64,000 nucleotides of DNA, taken from contig NC_079877.1 of NCBI RefSeq assembly GCF_029227915.1, positions 26,189,851-26,253,850 of the forward strand. The letters are read 5' to 3'. A program made the translations under genes and the position numbers. The notes beneath the pieces are model-generated. The model did no database searches. It was not told the origin of the DNA and saw only the letters and a list, made by a program, of their open reading frames with translations. Each line of letters opens with the position of its first letter. The stretch's first letter is position 1. Below are positions 25,541 through 36,608 of the stretch, piece after piece. This stretch comes from Hydractinia symbiolongicarpus (taxonomy: Eukaryota; Cnidaria; Hydrozoa; Anthoathecata; Hydractiniidae).

Positions 25541-26784
25541 TTATCCTAAAACAAAATTATATCAATGTATTGCTCAGCAAGATGAGAATAAGAAATATTA
25601 TAAAACAAACTTGGACTATTCTTAGATTAGGTATTGCTTCATTCTTTTGTTTTTAGCAATATTATTACAATTAAAAGTAACATGGGAAAGTCAAAGAGAT
25701 CTTCCCGTGTTCTTAAAAGTTTTAAAATGAGCAGTGGGATGTTGCATATAAAATGCACTGTTTAAAAGTTCCCACAAAGTCAAAGTTCTTAGGGACAATC
25801 ACAATAAAAAAGTATATGCTAAGCGTATAAATTTGGCGGTGGGACGAGGTAGAATCCTTTGACGTTTAATTATATCTCATACTGTATACATCGATTTCTT
25901 AGAGAACAGAAAGAATTAATAACTTTTAGTGTCTACCTGCTTAGCAGGGACACATGGATGAGTGCTTATGGTTTCAAGGACTGACAACATTCAAAGATTA
26001 CCTTTTCTGATTTGATGTTTAGGGGAGGGAAAGGGGATCTGCAGATCTATTAACATTTAGCTTGGACTTTTGCGTTCATGAAAGAGCTGTCCCTTAGTTA
26101 TCTTACAAGAATGTATTCTCTCCCAAACAGAAACAAAGATACACAGTTGCATAAACGGCTACACGAAGCCTACACGAAGCCAGTGACCCTTAAGACGTTA
26201 AAGAAAAAAAACTAACAAAATTCCAACTAATACACATACAGGTAGCTAGTAATACTCTATACCGAATTTAACATACACATCAAAACATCTTTCGACCGCC
26301 AAGACAGTGTTTACATAAATTGCCTCCGTTAGCTATCTCGTTTGGCATTGGGCTTTTATGTTTTTAAACAATGCATTTGATCAAGGCCAAGTTAAAACCT
26401 TTTGTTTTGATAAGAAAAAGATTTAAATTACACGTTTTGTAAGAACATCTGGTGGTTTACCACTTTTAAGAATAGTTCTTGACACAAAAGTGCCTAAAAT
26501 TCAGGAGCAGCTAAAACTAAAATATTTCAAGTATTACTGAATTTATTGTCTCTTGCAGAGGAAGATAAAGGTTTGGTTTGAGACAACAACACGGCACACG
26601 TGGCCAAAATACTTCTCTCCAGCATTTCCAATCCTTTCAATATCTGAAAAGGTTTCCAAATTCAAAACTTCTTTATTTAACTTAGGTGGCATACAATTGC
26701 TTTAATATTCTAGACATTTGAAGTGCTCCCTGCAATTGGACCTGATCCAGGTAAACCATGTTGAAAAAGAAACATCCACTCCAT

Positions 26785-26985
26785 GTAACCGTACCCGTGG
26801 TCGTTTTAGGCGTTTAAACTTTAAAACCCACGGACGTTTTAGGCGTTTTTTCTTCACATTCCAGAATTTCATTCATTGGAACTTGAAAACCCGCGGACGT
26901 TTTAGGCGTTTTTTCTTCCATCTGTGATTTTCATTCATTCGGAACTTTAAAACCCGCGGACGTTTTAGGCGAATAGACATTTTGC
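26785..26985 (+). repeat. Tandem array with CGGACGTTTTAGGCG core
   Basis: The core (C/G)GGACGTTTTAGGCG, preceded by AACTTTAAAACCC, appears four times (the first degenerate) at roughly 40-75 bp spacing with a TTTTTCTTC linker. One frame is open and reads as repeated Gly-Arg-Phe-Arg-Arg peptides, but there is no splice or start support for coding. Confidence 0.75.
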
Positions 26986-27244
26986 CTAAGATCGCCCCGG
27001 GTTTGCTTATTTGAGTAAAATAAAACACGCACGCCGCGCATCGTCATAGTCGAAATCGGCGGATGCCAAAAATAAATTGATAAAAATAATTTAGTTTTTT
27101 TTTAGATTATTCTATCTATAGAGAATTTTTTTTCTAGTTCACAAAACTAGGCTTAGGCAATTGCCTAGGCTGCCTAACCCTAGATCCGCCCCTGGTGGGT
27201 ACCTATATCGTGATAAATTATGAGGAAAATCACAGTCCTAAGCG

Positions 27245-27541
27245 CCTCATGCCTTAGGTTTGTTCCGCTGGGCATATAAAAATGTTTTATCAGTGCCGTG
27301 CAAGCTGGAGGGGGAGGTGTTTTATCCTCACCCTTCCCAACAATTTTTAAAAGATCAGGATGGTATAAAATGGCAATATTATGGAAAAACAGTATCTAAA
27401 CCAGACAACTATGTTATGACAACGAATACTAAACACAAAAAAAAGATTGCTAAAGAACGACAGTTTGGAAAGGATTTGTTATATGAGGATATCATCGATC
27501 GATATATTCAAAAGGATACTTATAGAAGATTTCACCTTTGA
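27245..27541 (+). other. Unrecognised 93-codon ORF
   Basis: An open frame of non-repetitive composition reads NVLSVPCKLEGEVFYPHPS near its start and ends in QKDTYRRFHL. It has charged residues and even amino-acid use unlike neighbouring random ORFs, so it may be a real exon or a retained fragment of a mobile-element protein. No ATG starts it: the frame opens upstream of TTG at 27,260. It lies just outside the right end of the 3.1-kb element and before BEL/Pao remains. I do not recognise the family. Confidence 0.3.
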
Positions 27542-27579
27542 TAAATCAAACGTTATTGTTGGGATTTACTTTATTTTGT

Positions 27580-28498
27580 AGCATTAACACCAGATAAAGC
27601 TACAACAAAAACAAGAATCTTTTTTAGCGCGTCAGCAAAGTATCACTGAATGATCTATCAAGGTCCAAAGTTGCAACACGACTTGCTTATTGACGTAATG
27701 CAATTTAGCAGGTATCCAGTCGCCTTAATCTGCAAAATTGCTGAAATGTACTTTCGTATTATTGTTTCACCTGCAGACAGACCATACCTTAGGCCATACC
27801 AATGGTGATGAACTCAGACAACGAGTCTCACTAAGTTACACGTTGGAGATTAGATGACAAGATCAATGTATCGACTGTCAACAAAGATGTAAAATGGAAC
27901 TTTAATCCTCCATTGAGTCCTCACTTCGATGAAGCACATAAAACAATGATCAAAGCTGCAAAAAGAGCAATTTATGGCATATTAGGGAAAGCTGAAGTAA
28001 CAAATAAGGAACTGGTGACAGCATTCACAGGAGATAAATCTCTTCTAAACTTAAAAGCATTGACTTACCAATCAGCAAGTATTGGGAATGAAGCGTCACT
28101 GACACCAGTCATTTTCTATTTGGACAAGTTGAAGGAATAATTGCCCCAGAATCAGTAGACGAAGAAGTAGAATTCAAGAACTGGTTAAATACGTTTGGCA
28201 TAGATCCAAGTTGGAGACCAGCCGAGAAAAATGGCGAATGAGTCAGATGCCAAAGGTCTTACCAGGACGGGATGGTCATGTGCTAATTGAGAATGTGAGA
28301 ATTATTCCCCTTATTGATAAACACGGTTCATCAATAAGGGGAATGTTCATTCGAAGAAATTTGTATTATCCAGCGAACTATAACGAGAAACCTAAAAAAA
28401 AGACAAAAAAACATGCAGAAAATCAGCATTCGATTAAAGGTCAAAAATATGTTGAACATGAAAACAATATATACACCCGTTGTTTACAATTTTATTAA
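27580..28498 (+). pseudogene. Collapsed BEL/Pao LTR retrotransposon pol remnant
   Basis: Two fragments of a BEL/Pao polyprotein occur in order. At 27,580-27,811 there is a reverse transcriptase piece (TTKTRIFFSASAKYH, then GPKLQHDLL and FSRYPVALICKIAEMYFRI across an internal stop). At about 27,880-28,480 there is the C-terminal integrase/post-integrase region (LSPHFDEAHKTMIKAAKRAIY, then PKVLPGRDGHVLIENVRI) across frameshifts. The YxDD core, RNase H and most of the integrase, several kilobases in a complete element, are missing, so this copy suffered a large internal deletion. No LTRs were recognised. Confidence 0.8.
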
Positions 28499-28704
28499 GA
28501 GAACGAATAATTTGGTACTTTAAGGTTTTTATATATATAGAACTTCTCCGTAATATTTTTTGAGTACAAAATTTTAAGAGCGGAATAGTTTTAAAGACAG
28601 AGTTAAATTAATTAAAATAATTATACAAGCAATTATTATTATTAACGCTTTCATTATCATTATATTGTTAACGATAATATACTGATTTTGCAGTATATCA
28701 TCAT

Positions 28705-29035
28705 TAACAACATATAATTATTTCCGACATTTCCCAGATGAGAACAAGCTACAACAATACCACCAAATCCTGTAACGTCACTCAACTGGTATATGCACTG
28801 GTGTATAAAGATCTCCATTTCTCGTTTGGTGATTTTTGGCAATGTTAAACAATATCTAAAATTAATTAATTAATCATAAAATGAATTCAAAGGTAAAAGT
28901 TATTAACAAGATTTCGGCATCTTTGTTCTTTATTCCACTTGGGAAACTGAAGTCATATAAAGGTTATTCTCATTAATTGTCTGCGCATGTATTTCTTTTG
29001 AACTTCACCGCTTGTTTTGATCATGTTTTTACCAA
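28705..29035 (-). repeat. Inverted-duplication arm: copy of the astacin upstream region
   Basis: On the minus strand, 28,842 to 28,705 matches 31,536-31,673 at all but about 14 of 137 positions, and weaker similarity continues to about 29,035 (matching back to about 31,361). It copies the sequence immediately upstream of the astacin TATA box. Similarity stops just before the TATA position, so the copy lacks TATATAAAAG. Its CRE-equivalent is TGACGTTA, one base off consensus. Confidence 0.8.
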
Positions 29036-29039
29036 GGAA

Positions 29040-31360
29040 AACATGTAAAATTAGCGTCAGTGCATTCCCTTTTCAAATAAAGATTACTGCAGTATTTTTG
29101 GAAACAAAGAGAATGTTTTTTCCCTTTCAATTCGTTTGATGTTGAACGCCAACATCTGACCATGGCTAAGTTCGGATGATGCTACACGGTAGGCTATATT
29201 CGTCGACATAAAATCTGTTATAGGCTCTATATTTTGGTTCAGTATTATTGACTTTATTTAGACGATTTACCAGTGAGAAAAACTTTAAACTTTAAAAGAA
29301 TAATGAATAAATTACATAGAATTGTTTTCATAACGGGGAAAAGAAATATTTTCAAAAAAGCAATAAGTAATACATTTTCTTCAGTTCAAATTATAGGGAT
29401 ATTTTTTCATTTTTTTATTTTAAAAACTTCATTTTTAATTTATGGAAGTGGGTATGGTGGATATTCTATTTCTTTTTTCTTTCTTTACTTATTATTATTG
29501 TCTAACGTGAATTACGCTACCTTAACGCATGAATTTACACTACAGTGACCAGGTTATTACAAGTAAGGGTCTAACTTTTCCATGGTCTCAATCATAGCGG
29601 AATCACTCTCCTTATTCGTCGTTTTGCCTGAAACACCAGCTAAAAGCAGTATAAGTTGACTGGTCGCTCAATGTTGAAGACTTAAATTGGTATTCCCTTT
29701 CCGTCTTTGGAAGATGCTTCCACTGTATCTTTGGGAGTTAAGAGAAGAGGAGGCAGAGAGAAGATTTGAAGCCCTCATTAAGCCATTTAGAATGTCATAG
29801 GTACAGATATGGCCTTGGTAAACACTTCCTAAGCAGAACTACATTTTTAAAATGTACTGGAAAAACAACACACTTTTCAAAGTGATTAGTAATCCCATAA
29901 AACTAGGACTAGAGACCTTCATGGTAAGCACATTTTCAAGGCTGGTTCATTAAATTTTCATTATGAAAAACAACGAAATCGCTTTCTTGAACAACAAAGA
30001 ATGCCAACAAGGTGTGAGTGAAATATCAAAAATATTAAAAATGCATTTTTCTTGCATTACGTTATATTATTAACATACATGTAAAGGACAGAAAAAGAGA
30101 TAAAAAGAGAGACAGCAGAAAAAAAGGATTTGTTGTCCCTGTTTTCCCTAATGATTCTTGACTTGCTCACACAATATTTCTTGCAAACACATCCATAGCT
30201 GAAATGGTATGAAGTTGGTATCGTAAAGTTTATAATAAAAATGGAGATACAACTTTGTTTATTCGGTTGCTAACAACACAGAACGTACAACATAACTTGT
30301 TGTTATAGCATCCAGGAAATTACATATATCTTTGAACGGAATCATCCTTCCTGGAAGCAATTGCTCTGCCAATTTGATAACGTGTAGTTTGTCATATCTT
30401 AAAGTACTTACCACGATCTTGTGTGCTTGGTTCGCAGCTAATACAATAATCGATATCTCAGTTGAAATCTGTGAATTTGCTGCTCTGCAATGTGTTCAGA
30501 TCAAAGTTATCAATCTTGAGGAGATCCTTTCCTATTTTGCGAGATGTTTATATTTTTTAAAATCTAGGTTAGATGTCGCAATTGCAGGAAACAAAAAAAA
30601 GATAAAGAGGTTAGAAGAAACTTTTAGAACAAATGATGAAAAAAGGAGTTTTCCTTTTTCACATTGTTATGGAGACTTCCGCAAGAGCGTAAATTTTGCA
30701 ATTGGACTATGAAATATTTCCTTTAGCTTAATAATCCCAATTTAAACAAAAAAATGTTGCAGCGTACTACATTTTGTGTTCTGGAATGTATTAAATTCTC
30801 ATGAATTTCTATTCTTATTAGCATAACTTATAATTATTTTGTTTTTTCATACCAGATATGAACAGAGACAGAGAAAAGCTATTCCATATTGTTTCATAAA
30901 ATCGTAATAGATATATATATACACAATCCACTTGACAACATCCCATCTAACAAGTGACTTAGGTTTGTTATGTGTTTTCTGTGACAGTCTTTATGTCAGT
31001 AAAAGTATTTGCTAACTTTTTTATACCATAAATTAATCTTTTTGATTCGTTTTTTATTAACTAGCTGATTTGCTTTTCAACTTCAATATCAGAGTTTTGA
31101 GACGCAGACTGCGTGCAAAACTTCCGAAATATTTTTTTAAACGTACTTATAACCTCTGAATAAATAGACATCTATTTATAGCTGGCATTCTGTTCGCTGG
31201 CGTTATCAACAGTTTATGAATTTATTAGAAATCTGATTTGGCCATACAACATCAAAGAAATGAAAAGGAAAAAACATTGTCATGTATCTAAAAATATTAC
31301 ATGATTCACTTTTGTTTCTTTGAAAAAAAAAACAAGTTAGTTGTGCAGTATTATCTAGTC
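29040..31360. other. Gene-free spacer between inverted arms
   Basis: The roughly 2.3-kb loop between the duplicated arms is AT-rich. The longest ORF, 30,332-30,712 (+, 126 codons), has no recognisable motif. On the minus strand, 30,498-30,408 is bounded by TTGCAG and GTGGTAAGT, exon-like but without domain support. Confidence 0.45.
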
Positions 31361-31673
31361 ATGATCACCTACGAAGTTTAAAAGAAATATTTGAACAAAC
31401 AAACAATAACAGTAACCTTTTGCATGACTTTATTTTTCACATCAGAATAAAAACAAAGATGCCGAATTTTTTTAATTACTTCTTCTTATCCTCTTATTTT
31501 ATGATTAATTAATTAATTTTAGATATTGTTTAACGTTGCCAAAAATCACCAACCAAGAAATGGAGATCTTCATACACCAGTACATATACCTGTTGAGTGA
31601 CGTCACAGGATTTGGTGGTATTGTTGTAGCGTGTTGTCATCTGAGATGCGACGGAAGTAATTATATGTTGTTA
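31361..31673 (+). repeat. Inverted-duplication arm overlapping the astacin promoter
   Basis: This is the plus-strand partner of 28,705-29,035. The best-conserved 137 bp (31,536-31,673) directly abut the TATA box. Both arms have an open frame over this block, but substitutions are mostly non-silent and neither has an ATG, so the conservation looks regulatory or simply recent rather than coding. Confidence 0.8.
31598..31605. promoter_or_regulatory. CRE site (TGACGTCA) upstream of the astacin gene
   Basis: A perfect palindromic TGACGTCA, the CREB/ATF consensus, lies 76 bp before the TATA box and 128 bp before the start codon. That spacing is normal for a proximal promoter element. Use in vivo is inferred. 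Confidence 0.55.
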
Positions 31674-31683
31674 TATATAAAAG
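31674..31683 (+). promoter_or_regulatory. TATA box of the astacin gene
   Basis: TATATAAAAG matches the TATA consensus and sits 50 bp before the ATG at 31,733. A start site about 30 bp downstream (near 31,705-31,710) leaves a leader of about 25 bases. Confidence 0.6.
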
Positions 31684-31732
31684 GTGGAAAAACTGAGAGC
31701 TTAATTAGTCGACTCCTTAGCAAGCATTGGAT

Positions 31733-34700
31733 ATGGCGATGAAGAATGTTTTGATATTTTTAAGCTTAGGAATTGGTAGGTTAATATTGTACTACGTTTA
31801 AGCTGCTGTTATGTTTATTTTTGCGGACGGTTATAACATTGAGTTAAGTGGTTATACAACTTTCACAAAGGATTTTTATTATTTATATGTTTTGCATTTT
31901 TGTTACATCACCTCCTTCTGCAAAAAGTAATCATTCCAAACGAAAGTTTATGTAGGTATCAAGTGCTTTCTTTCACCAATAATAGACTCTTTTTTAATTT
32001 TTGTACAGTCATAAATGAAGGTCCCGCAAAGGCTCTTAGTTTGTTTATAGCTCCAATTTGACTGCAGAATTCCTGCACGCACCAAAACTACTATCGCTGA
32101 AGAAAAAATATATTCTCATCTGAACGCTCATTAAATTTGAACTTTTAAAATCTATATTACATTTGGAACCTAAACCTACAAAGTCTTGCACTAGAATTTA
32201 ACACTATAGCGCTATCAGAAAGATTATAAGATTTAGTTTCTTTACATTTTTAAGCAGACAATATTTTCTAAAATCCAATCACTAACTTTATGCAATTTAG
32301 CTAGAATATCGAACATAAGAAGCTTTGCCAAAATGAAGCAACATTTAGCTATCAAATAGAAATCAATAAACTATTAAAATGATGACAAATGGTGATGTAA
32401 TGTATGGTAGAGGAGTTTAAAATGATGTTAAAAGATTCCTTGCCAGTGGTACCTATTTTACCTTCGCTGATAATAATTATAAGTCTCAATTTACGGCGAT
32501 TAGTTGTAAAGGTTACTGCTTTGGTTTGATAATCAAATCAGGAATTTTGCAATACCTTTCAATCCGATAAGAGATGTTAAGAACTGTAGGTATGAAACAT
32601 CAAGTTATAAACAAACACGAGGATTTAACACTAATATAAACATGAAGGCTAAAAAATGTAAGTTTGTGTTGAAAGAAAAAACAAGAAGGGAATTTGCAAC
32701 GCCCAAACTTTGTTGTCGTTTTATTCAGTGAGAAGGAAGTAAAAACTTGTGAAATGATATGATTGTCAGTTATCTCCGGTAGTTAGCTTTTAAACAACAT
32801 TATAAGTTTGACCTTAATGACAATTTTGCTATTTTAATCAAATCATTTTGTTTTATAACTTTTAATTAAATTTATATGCCCATCAATGAATTATCAAATG
32901 GCGCCAAAGATCAATTATCTAAGACTTTAAAAACAATGTTTGACAGATTAAACAAGATAATATACTAAAAAAATTAAAATTTCGTTGACATTGCGTGACA
33001 AGAGTTTTGGACATAAAACTTGTTTTTATTATTTTTTAGAGTTTCTTGGCAATCTAAGCATATTCTTGCGGAGCTGTTTTAAGTGGAAATGATCATTAGT
33101 CAAGTTTATAAAAACGTAGTTTCACAGGGACTTTTAAGTTTATTTATCTAAATTCGATGTCCCAATGAGATTTAGCAGGAACTTCGCTCACTTGACTAAA
33201 ATTATATAAATTATATCCTATATACTCGATGCTCCATTTTTGTCTTCAAAATTAGATTCTCTAGCAATACTATCAGAACAAAAAAATTTTTTTTAAAAAA
33301 AATTAATTTTCCATATTTCTTCTTTTTCAGTCATTTATAAAGCTGGTGCATCCATCACAAGAACGAAGCGCGGAGTATTGAAGCCAGTACCCAGCCTATC
33401 AAATTTTAGATGGCCTAATGCTACAGTTCCTTACATCATTTGGACTACTGGAAAATTCAGAGCTTTCTGTAAGATTGTAATTTTGTGTTACCTTAACCAG
33501 AAACAATATAAACGAACATGCATAGCTAATATGCTAATTTCTACCACTCACATAGGTCGCAATAGCTCATCGTATTGGTTAATAAAGAAAGCAATGAAAG
33601 ATATTGAGGATGTGAGTTGTATTCGGTTTAAAGAGTATTTCAACATTGGATCTACTCCATCCACTGGATTTTTATTGATTCTCAATGGTGACATGTAAGA
33701 TATTAATTTAAAATTTCTAAAAAAATTTGCAGGGAGTTGTGGAGATATTCTGACAAATGCAACATTGTCATTTATTGCAAGATACTGTGCCAATTTTACC
33801 GCGCATCAATGAAATAAGCAACACGAATTTTTTGATAAGAATATACTCTGTAAGAATACTTAAAATGAAATTACACAAAAACTTAAGAATATTCTGAAGA
33901 TATGCTTATCTTGAAATTTCTCAAGTTTCATTTGAAGTGTTTTTTTTTTCTCAAAATCTAGTTGTATGACTCGCCAGTTGAATTAGGGTGTTCAAACAAC
34001 AACATCTTAGAAGTGATTCTTACAACAGATTTCTTATTCAGACCTTTGAATCATAACAGGCGCTAGCTAGGAATATGTTAAAAATATTTATATTGAAACT
34101 TAGAAAACACTATTCTTATAACAGCGTGTACTGGGTAATTAATTGTAGTTTTTAATTCAATTATGATTTATTTGGGAAAAGTTACTCTATATACATGTAT
34201 TGTTCTATTCTACTCACCACTGTACTAGCTACATATATTATAGGTGCTACACATCGCCTGGTTACCTTGGACCAGGTGCGCTGTCGCTTACCTTGAAAGA
34301 TTATAACTCCTCTAGTCCAAAAGAACCTCACTGTATGCATCGAGATGTCATCACGCATGAGCTACTGCACGCTCTTGGCTTTCTACACGAACATCAAAGA
34401 CTTGACCGGGATAAGTATATACGAATAATCGAGGAAAATATCAGACCAGGTATAAACATAAATTTATCTTTATTTTATAGTATTTTCTTTAGTAATCATT
34501 ATTTTTCTTTAATCTGGCATTGTCATTCCGTTTAAAGCTATCCTTGCGAACTGGATTATACTGCAGGAAACATGTTTTTTTTATATCTCCTTTATGCTAT
34601 ATTGCATGGCTATGATACTTACTGAGTTATAACATTTATCTATTACACACCTAGAGGCCAAAGTTTTAAGTCCAATACCTTCCAAAGGTTCTGATATTGG

Positions 34701-36607
34701 CTATTATGGGAAACTACTAATAAAAATCTCTATGAAATTTTTGTAATCGGAAAAATATAATAACCCTTGCTCATAATATGTTCGAAAAACCCGAACCGGA
34801 TAGTGTTGAAGTGAATTTTATTTAGGATGGTACAGGGTTAGGCGACGAGTTTTATTTAAAAGTGTGGTCAATATGGTGAGTTCGGGATGCTTCAAACATG
34901 TTTAAAATTAAACACCTCAAAATGGCTAAATCAATATTTAAACTCTAAAGTATTTTGAGTTAGAATGTTTTCAAAGCTATCTAAGTTTGGTTCACACTTT
35001 GAAACAGCAGCCTCGTCCTCGGGGTCTCGTGGCCCCTGAGCCGTTTTTACGGCAAAATGCCCGGGGAACGAGGTTGTGTGAAACAAATAACTGGAAATAG
35101 GTTTCCTGCAGAGATAAGAAACGACTTATTATGACTGTTTGTGACAATGACAGTACAGTGTAGGATGCGGCAGATTGTGAATAATTAGTCGAGGGACGTT
35201 AAAGTTTAAGACATATATGATAACCAACAAGTATTTATAATAAGTGGTATGCTAAGTATTATCGCTTTTTTGTACACTCATAGATTCATTGAAAAATTTT
35301 CAAATCGCTAACCGTACGGAATATCCAACCGCTGACACATTAGGAGCGGGCTACGACAGATTATCCATCATGCAATACGATGAGTAAGGATGATATTTTT
35401 TCACTGCGTTCTGGTACCAAAATCCAGGATGCAATTCTTGGCGTTGTTAATTGAGTTTTTCGTTTGTTTATCTAGGTTCTCGTTTTCGAAAAATGGCAAA
35501 AAAACAATGGTATGGAGAGCAAATGAGTCTCTTCCTCTGGGTGGTAAGAAGATGTCCAAAATTGACAAACTTCAGTTAAATACATTTTACGGTTGTAAGA
35601 AATATCCAACTTTACCCCCTGTTTTGGCGAAAGAGAAGAGTACAAAAAGAATTATGTGGACAAGAAAAATAAAGAAAGCTTTTAAACCACTTGCAACAGG
35701 TAATAAGTGTGTTTGTGTGAATGTAACTCCAGCCTAAAGTTTTGTCGATGGAAAATAGGCGTCGGCGGTTAAATATGCCTTTACTTTAATTGATTCGTAT
35801 TCTCATAGGAATTTTAATACCGCTCGACGTACGTGTTTGTTTGTCTGTAAGTTAAAATAGTAGCTGCAAGTAGCGACGGGATATTTTACACTGACTAACA
35901 AATGACAGTTTTTTTTATTTTCTTATCTCAGATAAAAGAAAAGTTATCTGTAAGTTGAATTTATTTTTGTAATTTCATGACAAGTTCATCTCTTCACCTC
36001 ATATCACAAGACGCTCCATTTTATTTCAAAAATGTTACTATACTGTTATTTCCCCAGAAACTGAACCTGGTCCTTTTGAGGGTCCTACAAGTTTGGGTGG
36101 GTTAAAAGGGTGGGTTTGGGGGACTCTACATAACTCTTGAATGGGAAGGAAGATGCACGTAAATTATTATTTTAAAAAATGTTACTAACAGGTCATACGA
36201 AAAGTCACCAAATTACAACTGACTAGCTCAAAATTATTGAAAGTCTTTTTCGGGAGAGCCACGCTCCTGCGTAAAATAGGGTAATGCTTAACATACTATA
36301 AAAAAATTTTATTGTCGGAACTAAGTTTCTTTTCTAAAATCTGATGATTTGCAAGCCTTTGTGTAGTTTGTACTAACTTGTCCTTCCAGTAAATGTTCTG
36401 CAGTCTTAACTATTTCTTTATCTTTGAAAATCTATATTTTTGTACTATTTAGGTCCGTCAAATTTATGCAAGAAACATTCAGGTGTTACACGACAACCTT
36501 TGGAACATGGTGTATTTGCGAACTGCATATTTGGACATCATTTTGGCTGCTTCAAATGCAAACGTGGAAAATGCAAATGGTTTCCAAATATGAACATCCC
36601 AGAATAA
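31733..36607 (+). CDS. Secreted astacin (M12A) zinc metalloprotease
   Basis: Eight exons: 31733-31775, 33331-33468, 33556-33694, 34244-34449, 35284-35383, 35476-35699, 35932-35949 (18-nt micro-exon), 36453-36607; 340 residues with consistent phases. It begins [14 protein letters not shown], a signal peptide. RTKR (25-28) is a furin-like site that would free a mature enzyme starting GVLKP, followed by the typical [11 protein letters not shown]. The zinc motif [12 protein letters not shown] has His145, His149, His155 and catalytic Glu146, followed by HQRLDRD. The Met-turn is SIMQY (203-207), with Met205 and the Tyr kept but Gln where astacins usually have His. The propeptide is very short and lacks the FxGD aspartate switch. 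A short Cys-rich tail (six Cys, [17 protein letters not shown]) replaces the usual CUB, EGF or ShK modules. It probably processes extracellular substrates; these are unknown. Confidence 0.88.
35008..35076. mobile_element. Foldback MITE (CAGCCTCG...CGAGGTTG), intronic
   Basis: A 69-bp copy with the CAGCCTCGTCCTCGGGG start, the central CCTGAGCCG...ACGGC hairpin and the GGGGAACGAGGTTG end. Flanking TTTGAAACA/TGTGAAACA is a one-base-offset imperfect 9-bp duplication. It lies in the intron between astacin exons 4 and 5. Confidence 0.65.
36093..36122 (+). other. Potential G-quadruplex in an astacin intron
   Basis: Five G-runs of three or more (GGGTGGG, then GGGTGGG, then GGGGG) fall within 30 bases between the micro-exon and the last exon. 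This composition is unusual for the AT-rich surroundings. Confidence 0.5.
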
Positions 36608-36608
36608 A
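36603..36608 (+). terminator. AATAAA overlapping the astacin stop codon
   Basis: The stop TAA (36,605-36,607) is embedded in AATAAA. If this were the poly(A) signal, the 3' UTR would be only about 20-30 nt; AT-rich alternatives exist near 36,740. Confidence 0.3.

Larger units (their letters stand above)
24087..27197. mobile_element. 3.1-kb element with hAT-like ends (decayed)
   Basis: The left end AGGGGCGGATCTAGG...GGTTAGGCA is answered at the right end by TGCCTAACCCTAGATCCGCCCCT. The G-rich GGGGCGGATC terminus is common among hAT-superfamily elements. The 7-mer GTGGGTA abuts or nearly abuts both ends, suggesting an 8-bp-class duplication with slippage. No transposase ORF survives; the interior holds a 180-bp duplication and a tandem array. 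It may be a non-autonomous derivative or two nested copies. Confidence 0.5.

Noticed and set aside
31536-31742. A 68-codon ORF resembling the minus-strand ORF at 28,660-28,842, as a duplicated small gene
   Set aside because: Neither begins with ATG, most differences are non-silent, and the plus copy overlaps the CRE and TATA box, so this is a duplicated promoter region rather than protein.
36053-36120. An extra astacin exon after CCCCAG (ETEPGPFEG)
   Set aside because: Joining it after the micro-exon creates a stop codon and there is no good donor at its end. The 36,453 exon fits the phase directly.
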